Positions 29,152-38,286 of a stretch of DNA of 64,000 nucleotides are shown in pieces. Position numbers and translations under genes: made by a program. The notes under the pieces were generated by a model. The model worked only from the letters and a program-made list of their open reading frames with translations, was not told the DNA's origin and searched no databases. Source of the stretch: CAZRRV01 sp964602735 (GTDB taxonomy: Bacteria; Bacillota; Clostridia; Oscillospirales; Acutalibacteraceae); assembly GCA_964602735.1 (NCBI GenBank), contig CAZRRV010000003.1, positions 1-64,000 on the forward strand. Direction: 5' to 3'. The stretch's first letter is position 1, and each line of letters opens with the position of its first letter.

Positions 29152-30450
29152 ATGCCAAACAGCGCGACAGTCACCATACAGGCGGATTTTACCGAACCCG
29201 ACGGCAAAATCAAGCCGGTGAACGGGGTCGGTCAGCCACCGTTTCCTGTCTATGCCCCCGATTTCAGCTATTTCAGCTATCTGAAAGAGGCTAACATACC
29301 TTTTTCGCGCCTGCACGACACGGGAGGGGCTTACGGCTCCGGGCGGTATGTGGATGTACCGAACATTTTCCGCCGCTTCGACGCCGATCCGTCGGATCCC
29401 GATTCCTACGACTTCACATTTACGGATCTTCTTATTTCAGCGCTTATCGAGTACGGCGTCGAACCGTTTTTCCGTCTCGGAGTAACAATCGAAAACGCGG
29501 CGGCGGTAAAAGCCTACCGTATCGACCCTCCCGCGGATTTCCTACAGTGGGCGAAAATCTGCGAAGGGATTATCCGTCACTACACGCAGGGGTGGGCGAA
29601 CGGTTTTGAATACAATATCCGCTACTGGGAAATCTGGAACGAACCCGATCTTTCCCGGTACGGCTCGGAAACAGTAAACCAATGCTGGAGCGGAAGCCCC
29701 GAACAGTATTACGAATTCTACACCGTCGCCTCCTCCTACCTGAAAAGCAGATTCCCGAATATCAAAATAGGCGGTTACGCAAGCGCCGGTTTCCGCGAAG
29801 GCGAAACTCACCGCACCGACTTTTTCACCGGCTTTCTCGATTATATCCGCTCTCACGGCGCCCCGCTCGATTTCTTCTCGTGGCACAGCTACCGGGATAC
29901 CGAACGCACGCTTGCGTGGGCGGATTATGTTCGCACAACCCTCGATAAATCGGGATATAAAAGCGCCGAAACAACCTGCAACGAGTGGAACTGCGAGCCG
30001 TTCCTTGCGGGTACGGCCCGCCACGCGGCGCTTACCGCCGAACGTCTCGCGGCGTTCCAGGATTCCCCCGTCGATTCGGCAATGTTCTACGACGCGAGAA
30101 TCGGCGGCGAAAGTATCTACGCCGGTCTGTTTCAGGCGATAAACTGCGCTCCCCTTCCGGCTTATTATGTATTCAAAGCGTTCGGAGAGCTGTACCGTCT
30201 CGGCACACGGGCGACGGTAAAAGGCGATTTACCGAAAGGTCTGGCGGTGATCGCCGCGGGCGACGGAAAGCGCGGCGGCATTATGATAACGAACATAGCC
30301 GAACAATCGGTGCCGTTAAAGCTGGAAATCAAAGGGCAGAAAGCGGTATCCTGCCGCCTGATCGACGCCGGTCATCTCTTCCTGCCGTTCAAATTCCCCG
30401 ACAGAGCCGGTCAGGATAAGGTGTGGTTCATCGAAACGGTAAAAGAATAA
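29152..30450 (+). CDS. GH39-like glycoside hydrolase
   Basis: A 432-residue protein resembling family GH39 (beta-xylosidase and alpha-L-iduronidase relatives). The ATG at 29152 follows AAAGAG by about 9 bases. The barrel begins with ANIPFSRLHDTGGAYGSGRYVDVPNIFRRF; the acid/base Glu is in YWEIWNEPDLS and a candidate nucleophile Glu is in ETTCNEWN, with FSWHSYRD between them. The last 100 residues look like the small beta-sandwich of the family. No signal peptide is present, so it would act on oligosaccharides imported into the cell. It heads a unit with the beta-helix protein 55 bases downstream. The sugar specificity cannot be told. Confidence 0.75.
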   Translation: MPNSATVTIQADFTEPDGKIKPVNGVGQPPFPVYAPDFSYFSYLKEANIPFSRLHDTGGAYGSGRYVDVPNIFRRFDADPSDPDSYDFTFTDLLISALIEYGVEPFFRLGVTIENAAAVKAYRIDPPADFLQWAKICEGIIRHYTQGWANGFEYNIRYWEIWNEPDLSRYGSETVNQCWSGSPEQYYEFYTVASSYLKSRFPNIKIGGYASAGFREGETHRTDFFTGFLDYIRSHGAPLDFFSWHSYRDTERTLAWADYVRTTLDKSGYKSAETTCNEWNCEPFLAGTARHAALTAERLAAFQDSPVDSAMFYDARIGGESIYAGLFQAINCAPLPAYYVFKAFGELYRLGTRATVKGDLPKGLAVIAAGDGKRGGIMITNIAEQSVPLKLEIKGQKAVSCRLIDAGHLFLPFKFPDRAGQDKVWFIETVKE

Positions 30451-30505
30451 TTTACCGCGGCGAAATTTTCGCGGCGGAACCGATTTTTAAGAAAGGATGT
30501 TGGCC

Positions 30506-31642
30506 ATGTTATTTGCGGACGGAGAACACGACAATACCTCCGCGCTTCAGGAGATGCTCGACAGACGCGGGGAAGTTCGGATCGAAAAGCCGGGCGTTTA
30601 CCTTGTAAGCAAAACGCTGATTGTACACTCGGGCACGCGGCTTACCGTCGCGCCGGGCGCGGTGCTTCTTGCCGCTCCGATGTCGAGGTGCGCGCTTATC
30701 GAAAACGAACATTTCGCCGGCGGCGGAACGGATGAAAACATCGAGATTGCAGGCGGTGTGTGGGACGGCAACTGCGACGCCATGGGAATCGACGCCGTCG
30801 AATGGGCGAAACACCGCCTCGACAACCCGTATTCCCCGTCGCGCTTTATGGGCAAGCTTATCCGCTTCGCGCATACGGAAAAAATAATTCTCTCGGGGCT
30901 CACGGTGCGCAACCCCGTAAGTTACGGTATACAGATAGGCGCCGTGCGCGGCTTCGCCGTCCGCGATATTTTCTTCGATTACAACCGTCACTACGGCACT
31001 ACCGACGGGGTACATATAAACGGTCCGGCACGCGACGGGGTTATCGAAAACCTGTGCGGCACGACAAACGACGATTTGGTTTCGCTTACCGCCTACGATG
31101 AGGAACACGCGGAAATAAGCAAGGGAGATATATCGGATGTGTCTATCCGCAATATATCGGCGCGAAACGGATACTGCGCTCTGCGTCTGCTTTCCGGCGA
31201 AGGGTACTCGGTCTGCTCGGTTCATGTCGACGGCATTTACGGCGATTACCGCCACAACACGGTTATTATTTCAAACCACAACGATCGCCCCGGAGATGTA
31301 TGGTTCGACAATATCGTTATCGAAAACGTTTTCGCGCGCAAAAGCTATACTCCGCTCGGCGACGACTGTTTCCGGTACTGGGAAGGGCATTGCGACCGCA
31401 ACGCGATTATATGTTTCGGGAACAAGGCACGCTGCGGAAATGTGGTTCTGAGAAACGTGCTGCGCCGCGAACTCCAGGCGACCGAGGCGCCCCTGCTCGA
31501 ACTCGCGGAAAACGCGTCAATCGATTATCTGCATTTAGACAATGTGCGCCAGTCCGCGGTTCCGGGCCGTACCGTTCCGATGTGGAAAATCGGGGGCACG
31601 ATCAAAGAGCAGACCTCAACCTGCGGGGAATTCGCCCGCTGA
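30506..31642 (+). CDS. Right-handed parallel beta-helix protein (GH28-like)
   Basis: A 378-residue protein with AAAGGA 8 bases before the ATG at 30506; a TTG three codons earlier is less likely. The N-terminal segment EHDNTSALQEMLDRRGEVRIEKPGVYLVSKTLIVHSGTRL is the usual start of pectin-lyase-like helices, and the rungs follow with repeated short hydrophobic strands (IEIAGGVWDGN, IILSGLTVRNPVSYGIQIG, VHINGPARDGVIENL, NDDLVSL). The pair of Asp in TNDDLVS and the DGVHI motif are close to the GH28 catalytic layout, but the classical full set is not clear. No signal peptide, so it probably acts in the cytoplasm on sugars released with its GH39-like neighbour. Confidence 0.7.
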   Translation: MLFADGEHDNTSALQEMLDRRGEVRIEKPGVYLVSKTLIVHSGTRLTVAPGAVLLAAPMSRCALIENEHFAGGGTDENIEIAGGVWDGNCDAMGIDAVEWAKHRLDNPYSPSRFMGKLIRFAHTEKIILSGLTVRNPVSYGIQIGAVRGFAVRDIFFDYNRHYGTTDGVHINGPARDGVIENLCGTTNDDLVSLTAYDEEHAEISKGDISDVSIRNISARNGYCALRLLSGEGYSVCSVHVDGIYGDYRHNTVIISNHNDRPGDVWFDNIVIENVFARKSYTPLGDDCFRYWEGHCDRNAIICFGNKARCGNVVLRNVLRRELQATEAPLLELAENASIDYLHLDNVRQSAVPGRTVPMWKIGGTIKEQTSTCGEFAR

Positions 31643-31688
31643 GCCGGTTCCTCCCCCGCGGGTTTTACGGACAGCCGGCAGCTCAAAT

Positions 31689-33173
31689 TTACTTTTTCTT
31701 TCTCCGGCAACGCAGATACAAAACGGCAAATATCGCAAGCGCGAGCGCCAATACCGACGCCGCCGCGACAACGGCAAGATCACGGATCCTGCCGCTTTTT
31801 TTCGTGTATTCAGCGCCGTTCCCGCCGGATGACGGCGATGATGACGGCGAAGAAGAATCGCCGCTATCGGAAGATACGGACTGTTCGGAGTATTTCGTGA
31901 TGTTTTCCAGCAAATCGTTTTTGTTTATATCGGGTCCGACCGTCGAGCGGTACAGACCGTACCGGCACGGACTGTATTTCGCGATATCCGCCGCCCTGTT
32001 TTTGGAAATCCAGTCGGTAAACCATGTCCACTGCTGTGAATCGTGACAGGCATAGGCGGCTTTTGAAACTTCAAACGGAGTTTTCCCGCCCAATGAATCG
32101 ACGGCGGTGTCCCAATTCATAACGACGGGATTTTGCGCGTAAAGGTGGAGATACGTTTTCGGCACATCCCACAACCCGTACATCGCGGCGGAATCGGGGT
32201 CGTAGGAGGGGTCGTTCGCCAGCGTTACCGCCCGGGTCAGCGCGTCGGCTCCGAGCGCGTGCGCCCCGTGCCGGTACTCACCGCCCAAATCGTGCCCTAC
32301 AACCACCTGCGGCCGGAACCGTCTCAACATTTCCGTTTCGAATTTAACCCATTCATCCTCGTTGTAAATCCGTCTCCCCCGCGCCAGGGCCTCCTCGGGC
32401 GTATCGTTCATATCGCCTCTCGACGCCGCGAGATCGGGGAACTCCGAAACAACGGGATAATGCCTGACGCCCGCCGTCCACAATCCGTTTAACTCTTCAT
32501 GCTGGCGGGTGGCCGTGTTCCAGTGATGCGTCAGATACACCACCTGGCAATCGGCTTTGTACTCAACGGCGTAATACGGCAGGAGACCGGCAAAAAACAG
32601 CTGATCGTCGTCGGAGTGCGTTGCAAACAGCAGAAGATCGGCCGCAGGACACGGCGGCTCCCACTTCTGAACCCAATCGGGCGTATCTTCCCCGCCGAAC
32701 GCGTAAATATCGGTAATCTCGCCGGCAGACGGAACCTCCACGGTTACGGTATCGGACGGCGGAAGCCGAAGATATTCATGGAGAAAACCGTTTTCTCCTC
32801 CGCCGAAGTTTACGCCGTCCGCGGTTCCGTTCCATTTCCCCGGGATTTTATTCCACTCGATATAAAGGCCTGAAATCGACCGATCCGAGGTAAGGGTCAG
32901 CCGGGCGGCTGCGGAAAATTTTATGTTCGTAGCCGTTTTGCCGTCGGTTATCTTCGAGGTGGAAATGCCGTCGGAGGAGATAACCGTCACGGCAAGCGCC
33001 GAACCGCCGCTTTCCTCCGCAAGCGCGGGCCGCGCCGTTAACCAGCAGGCCGCGAGCAGAGCGCAAAGCACGGCCGCCGCGCGTTTCACAGACCGCTTTC
33101 CCCGTTTTTTCAAATGCGCGTCGGCACCGCTGCCGACCGCGAGCTCTCCCGTTTGAGTTTCGCGTATTCCCAT
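31689..33173 (-). CDS. Membrane-anchored PIG-L family deacetylase
   Basis: A 494-residue secreted protein. A signal sequence (about residues 27-52, RAAAVLCALLAACWLTARPALAEE) leads to a beta-sandwich region (about 55-165) and then a PIG-L deacetylase domain (175-400) with the zinc motif in LLFATHSDDDQLFFAG, followed by VVYLTHHW, VVVGHDLGGEYRHGAH and a late Asp/His region. The C-terminus has a Ser-rich stretch and one membrane helix followed by RCRRKKK, so the enzyme is tethered outside the cell. The family removes acetyl groups from N-acetylglucosamine-type substrates; the target here may be a host or wall glycan. AGAGGGG precedes the ATG. It converges with the beta-helix gene. Confidence 0.85.
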   Translation of the reverse strand: MGIRETQTGELAVGSGADAHLKKRGKRSVKRAAAVLCALLAACWLTARPALAEESGGSALAVTVISSDGISTSKITDGKTATNIKFSAAARLTLTSDRSISGLYIEWNKIPGKWNGTADGVNFGGGENGFLHEYLRLPPSDTVTVEVPSAGEITDIYAFGGEDTPDWVQKWEPPCPAADLLLFATHSDDDQLFFAGLLPYYAVEYKADCQVVYLTHHWNTATRQHEELNGLWTAGVRHYPVVSEFPDLAASRGDMNDTPEEALARGRRIYNEDEWVKFETEMLRRFRPQVVVGHDLGGEYRHGAHALGADALTRAVTLANDPSYDPDSAAMYGLWDVPKTYLHLYAQNPVVMNWDTAVDSLGGKTPFEVSKAAYACHDSQQWTWFTDWISKNRAADIAKYSPCRYGLYRSTVGPDINKNDLLENITKYSEQSVSSDSGDSSSPSSSPSSGGNGAEYTKKSGRIRDLAVVAAASVLALALAIFAVLYLRCRRKKK

Positions 33174-33216
33174 CCGAAAACCCCTCTAAACGGTTTTGAA
33201 GTTCCGTTTCTTATTT

Positions 33217-33396
33217 TTAGGCACCACCGCCGGGTGATCGCCTGACGGCTTTACACGTCATCTGCTTGCGTATTGTCCGTTATATTTTACAAAAATGCTC
33301 GGAAATATACAAAGTATTCCTTTCCGCTTTTTGTGCCATCTAACGAGAAATCCGACGCCGCATCTGATGCGTAATCATTATGCGGTGTTGCCTTAA
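33217..33396 (+). repeat. Dispersed repeat, copy A (180 bases)
   Basis: First of three related copies (others at 44151-44331 and 51455-51631). Reading plus, shared internal words include CGCCTGACGG, CAAAAATGCTCGGAAATA, CAAAGTATTCC and the right end CATTATGCGGTGTTGCC followed by TTAA. The left end (TTAGGCACCACCGC) is more decayed than in copy B. The two ends are inverted relative to each other. No protein is encoded. It lies 44 bases upstream of the PIG-L gene start, so it may sit in its leader. Confidence 0.8.
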
Positions 33397-33507
33397 GTTT
33401 GTTTATTATAGCATATTGCGCCGCTATGAGAAAAGCACTTTTTTCGCCCCGGAAATTTCTTCCGAAATTTTCCGAACGGACTGATATTAGAGGATCTTAA
33501 AAAAATG

Positions 33508-33535
33508 TTGCTTTTTTATACGGGTATGTTAAAAT
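33508..33535 (+). promoter_or_regulatory. Promoter before a decayed coding stretch
   Basis: TTGCTT and TAAAAT on the plus strand with a 16-base spacer, directly before the fragmentary frames that start at 33539. Confidence 0.4.
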
Positions 33536-33538
33536 AAA

Positions 33539-34131
33539 ATGAAAGCTTTATTGTTAATTTCAAAATTAACCACAACGCGGTGCGGCACAGTGCCATGTCG
33601 TGGCAATATCGCAACCCGGCGAAGGACGGATTTATATTTTATTTCCGCGGTGACGGGATGTTCTCCGAAAGCAGCGATCGGAGAGCAACTGCCGCCCGCG
33701 GAGCCGGAATCGAATTCACCCAGTTCCGACGCGCCGCCGCAATCATCGTTTCAGCGCGCTCTGCGGGCATCGTCACGGGGAACTCGGCAAATTTATCGAA
33801 AATTACAACGGAGAAGAGCGGAAGGTTGAAGATCTTCGCAATCTCACAAAAGAACGGGCGCGGCAAATTCAAAATCCCGGTATAATCGGAAGAATCGGTA
33901 ATCTTGATGTTGACCCATATATCAGGTTATCGCAAAAACGGCAGGCTGTTTTGCGAACCGCGTGAAAAATTGGAGGAAGTTATATCGGAAGTATCAGCCG
34001 AGATAAGAACCTGCAACGAATTACAAGCAATATGCATAAGTAGAGAGAATACCGATTTCCGTAAAAAATACGGATTGTCGGATAATGATTTATTAAAAAC
34101 AGTCCGTAGCATAAACTCTCGGCGGCTTTGA
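33539..34131 (+). pseudogene. Decayed coding stretch of unknown origin
   Basis: No long open frame spans this stretch, but protein-like segments appear in changing frames. One frame up to a TGA near 33963 reads ELGKFIENYNGEER, then VEDLRNLTKERARQIQ and GRIGNLDVDPYIRLSQKRQ. A second frame (ATG near 33904, 75 residues, stop at 34131) ends REKLEEVISEVSAEIR and KKYGLSDNDLLKTVRS, which looks like protein. The changes of frame and a preceding promoter suggest a gene broken by frameshifts, but I do not recognise the family. A small intact gene at 33904-34131 is the alternative. Confidence 0.35.
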
Positions 34132-34475
34132 CCATAGTTCAAGTCGGTTGAGTTTTGAGAAAAAGCATTACGGGGATCGATTTTCGTTTTCGACATAGCA
34201 GCAATGAAATTATCGGGCGGCAAGGATTTGAAAAACATCAGGATTGATTATCCGCAATCAACCGATTCGGCAATAGGGTGTTTTTTAACACGCGGATCCC
34301 GGTAAACAATCCGGCAGGCCACCCGAACAAGCCCGCGGTTCGGTTTCTTAACGGTCGCGACAACGGCGGGGCGGGTTTTCCGCGCTTCGGAATATTTCCG
34401 CGAAAACCAACAATTTGTGCGGGATCTTCCGGCGGAAATAAAGGCGGATACGGAATGCACACGGAGGGGAAATAT
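34132..34475. other. Intergenic stretch with no recognised feature
   Basis: These 344 bases lie between the decayed stretch and the SGNH hydrolase gene. An open frame runs in from 34278 in frame with the hydrolase, but it does not look like protein, and the ribosome site GGAGGGG at 34463-34469 marks the real start at 34476. I see no convincing promoter, terminator or RNA here. Confidence 0.5.
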
Positions 34476-35474
34476 ATGTTTTACTCTTGCGACGACGAAA
34501 GAATAAAATATACCGGCAGATGGGGAGACGACGGAGTTTTCGCCAAAAACAAAGGCCGGATGGCAACCACGGCATGCGGAGCCAAAATCGAGTTTTTATA
34601 TAAAGGCGCCGACGCTCTGCTGCATTTCGACACCTATACAAACGAGGAACCCTTTCCTCATCTTTACATAACCGTCGACGGCGGGGCGCGGACGGAAGCG
34701 GCGCTTTCCCGCTATTTGCGTATTCGCGCGGGAACGGCCGGCGTTCACCGTGTGGAGATTATTTACAAATCGGCGGTGGAACGGCAGCACCGCTGGCATA
34801 TCCCGCTCGTCGGAAAAGCGACATTTCTCGGAGTGACAGCCGACGGTCTCGCACCCGTGCCGCCGAACAATAAAAAAACCGTCGAATTTATAGGCGACTC
34901 GATTACCGAGGGGGTTCTGGTCGACGGGGATCTTTCGGAAGAACAAGCACAGGAAGACCGCCCGTTTTCGGACGATGTTACGGCCACCTACGCGTATTTA
35001 ACCGCCGAAGCGCTCAATCTGGAACCGTATTTCACGGGATACGGAGCCGTCGGCATCACGCGCGGCGGAATGGGAGGGGTGCCTAAAGCCATAGAATCGT
35101 ACCCCTATGTATTCGAAAAAGTGAAGAAAAACTATCTGCCGTGCGATTATATACTGATAAACCACGGCGCGAACGACGGCGGAGCCGACGCGGAAACTTA
35201 TGTAAACGGTTACGGGGAATTTCTCGATACGGTAAGGGCGCTTAACCCAAACTCCGTTATTACGGTCTTAAGCGCGTTCTGCGGCGCCCATCATAAAGAA
35301 CTCGGAGAATTTATCGCGCGTTACAACAAAGAAAGATCGGATCATATTTATTTTATCGACTCGACGGGATGGATCCCCGAACGGCCCCTGCACCCGCTGC
35401 GCGACGGTCACCGCGCCGTGGCCGACAGACTTATACCCATACTCCGCGGAATAATCGAATCTAACGGCAATTAA
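34476..35474 (+). CDS. SGNH/GDSL hydrolase, CE2-like two-domain form
   Basis: A 332-residue esterase. The ATG at 34476 follows GGAGGGG by 6 bases. Residues 1-125 form a beta-sandwich (IKYTGRWGDD at the start) and residues 130-332 the SGNH domain: the nucleophile Ser in VEFIGDSITEGV, Gly in GITRGGMGG, Asn in LINHGANDGG, and the C-terminal Asp-His in HPLRDGHRAVA. This layout is like carbohydrate esterase family 2, which removes acetyl groups from sugars. No signal peptide. It lies 11 bases before the TerB-domain gene of the defence-like unit, and may either be transcribed with it or just be the neighbouring sugar gene. Confidence 0.8.
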   Translation: MFYSCDDERIKYTGRWGDDGVFAKNKGRMATTACGAKIEFLYKGADALLHFDTYTNEEPFPHLYITVDGGARTEAALSRYLRIRAGTAGVHRVEIIYKSAVERQHRWHIPLVGKATFLGVTADGLAPVPPNNKKTVEFIGDSITEGVLVDGDLSEEQAQEDRPFSDDVTATYAYLTAEALNLEPYFTGYGAVGITRGGMGGVPKAIESYPYVFEKVKKNYLPCDYILINHGANDGGADAETYVNGYGEFLDTVRALNPNSVITVLSAFCGAHHKELGEFIARYNKERSDHIYFIDSTGWIPERPLHPLRDGHRAVADRLIPILRGIIESNGN

Positions 35475-35485
35475 GGAAATACGCT

Positions 35486-36982
35486 TTGAAAACATCGGAG
35501 TTTATCCGCATTGTTTTAGACAATCTGCGGAAAGCAGGCGACGAGGAAGCAGACGGCGAACGGATCTACCGCCCGGAGCCCGTAAATAAACCGCCGCGGG
35601 AAGCACCCGTATATGTTCCCGGCAGGATAAAGGAAATGCGCAACATAGCCCGAAGAGGCAGAAAAGCGAAAAACATTTCCGAAGACAGAATTTTCTACGA
35701 ACAGGCCCGTTTTATGGAAAATTACACCGACGATTTTGCTTACGGCGGGCGTGATACCGTGTATATCCCCACTTACGAAAACCTGAGCGACGAATGTCTG
35801 CGCGGATATTTTACATGGCGGGCGCGGGCGCGGAAAAAAGATTATGCCGACTGCATAAGCACATATATACTGCTTTACGCAAATGAAATCGCGTTGGGCA
35901 TCGGCTCCGAGCCGGGCAGAGAAGGACTTCTGACGCTGTGCGACCTGCTTAACGGCTGCAAGCCCCAAAACGCCTGGGCAACGCGCCGGCTGAGTATATG
36001 GATTTACGATTATGCGGCTTATTACAACATTCCGGTAAACGACCTGCCGCCGGAAATGAAAGACAACAAAGCGGAAAAAGCGTATCTCGTTCTTCGCGAC
36101 GCGGAAAACGCGCCGGACGATGAACTGTATAACGCGGTTACCGTCCTTTCGAGTTACGATCCCGAAAAATCGAAATTCGGCCGGAAATACCCCGAAGTTC
36201 TGCGGGAGGTATGCTGCGCGGTAATCAGGGCGTACTCCTCATTTTACAACAGGCGGCATAAAAGGAGTACATACGCGAAGATCCTTTTCGGGAATATCGT
36301 GAACTGGAACCACACGATGTTTTACGACGGATGTTTTTATTCGAAACAGCCGCACTCGGACTGCGAATACGAAATCAACCCTCTTCATTCGTATTTATGC
36401 TCCGGCGGGGACTGGACTCTGCGCCAGTTTTACGGGAATCTGCGCAGGAGCAGCCGGCTCGGCGCTCTGGTAAAAGCGACCGATTGTGAACTGCGCGAAC
36501 GCTACGGGTTTTCGGAAATAAAGATGCCGGCGAAAATGTTAGCCTCCCAGTTGAAAATTATCAAAGCTCAGACGGATTTATACTTAAAAAAAGAGGAAGA
36601 AAAGAAAAAAGCCGAAATTAAAATCGACTTTTCAAAATTGGCGCAAATCCGCGACAACGCCGAAAAAACAACCGAAAAGCTTACACCCGAGGAACCGGCG
36701 GAACAGCCGCCGTACTCCCCGCCCGAAACGGACGCGCCCGGCGACACGCCGAACGCCGGGGCGGCAGGGTTTACAGAAGAGGAAACGGACTTCCTTACGG
36801 CTCTTTTAACCGGAGCCGAATATAAAAAGCCGGCAAACGGCACCCCGGTATCAATGCTTGCGGACAACATTAACGAGCGGCTGTTCGACCGTTTTGCCGA
36901 CACGGTGATAATTTTTGACGGAGATAAACCCGTTGTGATCGAAGAATACAGGGACGAACTGAAAAGGACAGTAAAAGCATGA
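35486..36982 (+). CDS. sngA: TerB-domain protein, Shango component SngA-like
   Basis: A 498-residue cytoplasmic protein. The start is a TTG at 35486 with AAGGAAAT upstream. Residues about 90-300 match a TerB_N-type domain (YENLSDECLRGYFTWRARARKKDY, YILLYANEIALG), and 380-498 a TerB_C domain with the typical IDFSKLAQIRDNAEKTTEKL and a final strand around IIFDGDKPVVIEEY. An acidic, proline-rich linker joins the two. Its stop overlaps the next start as ATGA. TerB_N/TerB_C protein, DUF2791-like ATPase and Lhr-like helicase in this order match the Shango anti-phage system (SngA, SngB, SngC) as I recall it. The role of the TerB part in defence is not known. Confidence 0.8.
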   Translation: MKTSEFIRIVLDNLRKAGDEEADGERIYRPEPVNKPPREAPVYVPGRIKEMRNIARRGRKAKNISEDRIFYEQARFMENYTDDFAYGGRDTVYIPTYENLSDECLRGYFTWRARARKKDYADCISTYILLYANEIALGIGSEPGREGLLTLCDLLNGCKPQNAWATRRLSIWIYDYAAYYNIPVNDLPPEMKDNKAEKAYLVLRDAENAPDDELYNAVTVLSSYDPEKSKFGRKYPEVLREVCCAVIRAYSSFYNRRHKRSTYAKILFGNIVNWNHTMFYDGCFYSKQPHSDCEYEINPLHSYLCSGGDWTLRQFYGNLRRSSRLGALVKATDCELRERYGFSEIKMPAKMLASQLKIIKAQTDLYLKKEEEKKKAEIKIDFSKLAQIRDNAEKTTEKLTPEEPAEQPPYSPPETDAPGDTPNAGAAGFTEEETDFLTALLTGAEYKKPANGTPVSMLADNINERLFDRFADTVIIFDGDKPVVIEEYRDELKRTVKA

Positions 36983-38286
36983 AAGTACCCAAACGGATAG
37001 CATCGGCTTTGATAAACGCCCTGAAAGGCGGAGTTGTACCCCGCATAGGACTGCAGTACATAGCGGTAGGAAGAACAGACGAAATCGACGCCCTTCTGCA
37101 CGATGTTGAAATCATAGCCGACGGCGGCGCCGCTTTCCGCTTTATTGTGGGGAAATACGGCAGCGGCAAAAGTTTTTTAATGCAGACAATACGAAATTAT
37201 GTTCTCGACAAAAACTTTGTGGTGGTAGACGCCGACCTTTCGCCCGAGCGGCGGTTGCAGGGCACCCACGGGCAGGGTCTTGCCACTTACAGGGAGCTTA
37301 TCCGCAATCTTTCAACCGCGACAAGGCCGGAGGGTGGCGCCCTGACGCTGATTCTGGACCGCTGGATAAGCGCCGTGCGGGCGGAAACCGCGGCGGAGGG
37401 TGTAAGCGGGGATAATCCCGACTTCGTCAAGCTTACGGAAAAAAAGATATACGAAACCGTCAGCGCCCTGAGAGAAATGGTCCACGGTTTCGATTTCGCC
37501 AAAATTCTCGTAATGTATTGCCGTGCCGAGGCGAACGGCGACGACGAGACTAAAGCGAAAGCGGCGCGCTGGTTCCGCGGGGAATACACGACCAAAAGCG
37601 AGGCGAAGGCGGAACTCGGAGTAAATATAATAATCGACGACGACAACTGGTACGATTATTTGAAACTGTTTTCGGCGTTTCTTAAAAAAGCGGGTTACGC
37701 CGGTATGCTGGTGCTTATCGACGAACTTGTAAATCTTTATAAAATACCCAACAGCATCACCAGGCAGTATAATTACGAAAAAATTCTGACAATGTATAAC
37801 GATACCATGCAGGGCAAAGCCTCTTATATCGGAATTATTATGAGCGGAACCCCGCAGTGCGTTGAAGACACCCGCCGCGGGCTTTACAGTTATGAAGCTT
37901 TAAGGTCGCGGCTGGCGTCCGGGCGCTTCGCGAGAGACGGTATGAAAGATATGCTGGCGCCGGTATTGTATCTCTCCCCCCTTACGCCCGAGGAAATGCT
38001 TGTTTTGACTGAAAAGCTCGCCGACATTCACGCGGGACTTTACGGCTACACCCCGTTTTTGGAACAAAACGATCTGGCTCGTTTTATACAAATCGAGTAC
38101 GGACGAATTGGCGCGGATTCGCATATCACGCCGCGTGAGGTCATAAGGGATTTTATAGAAGTATGCGATATTCTTTACCAAAATCCGGGGTTTGATATGG
38201 AAACTTTGCTCAATTCGGGGGATTTCTCCTTCTCAAAGCCGGAAGCCGGCGCGGATACGGGAGATTTCGCGGAGTTTACGGTATAA
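36979..38286 (+). CDS. sngB: ATP-binding protein, Shango component SngB-like (DUF2791/BrxD type)
   Basis: A 435-residue ATPase. Walker A is FIVGKYGSGKSF near residue 55; Walker B is MLVLIDELVNLY near residue 245. The intermediate segment NYVLDKNFVVVDADLSPERRL and the later GIIMSGTPQCVEDTRRGLYSYEALRSRL are typical of the DUF2791 family, which also includes BrxD of BREX systems. It overlaps the sngA-like gene by 4 bases and its stop shares a base with the next start (TAATG), so the three proteins are made together. It probably works as a complex with the helicase encoded next. Confidence 0.85.
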   Translation: MKVPKRIASALINALKGGVVPRIGLQYIAVGRTDEIDALLHDVEIIADGGAAFRFIVGKYGSGKSFLMQTIRNYVLDKNFVVVDADLSPERRLQGTHGQGLATYRELIRNLSTATRPEGGALTLILDRWISAVRAETAAEGVSGDNPDFVKLTEKKIYETVSALREMVHGFDFAKILVMYCRAEANGDDETKAKAARWFRGEYTTKSEAKAELGVNIIIDDDNWYDYLKLFSAFLKKAGYAGMLVLIDELVNLYKIPNSITRQYNYEKILTMYNDTMQGKASYIGIIMSGTPQCVEDTRRGLYSYEALRSRLASGRFARDGMKDMLAPVLYLSPLTPEEMLVLTEKLADIHAGLYGYTPFLEQNDLARFIQIEYGRIGADSHITPREVIRDFIEVCDILYQNPGFDMETLLNSGDFSFSKPEAGADTGDFAEFTV

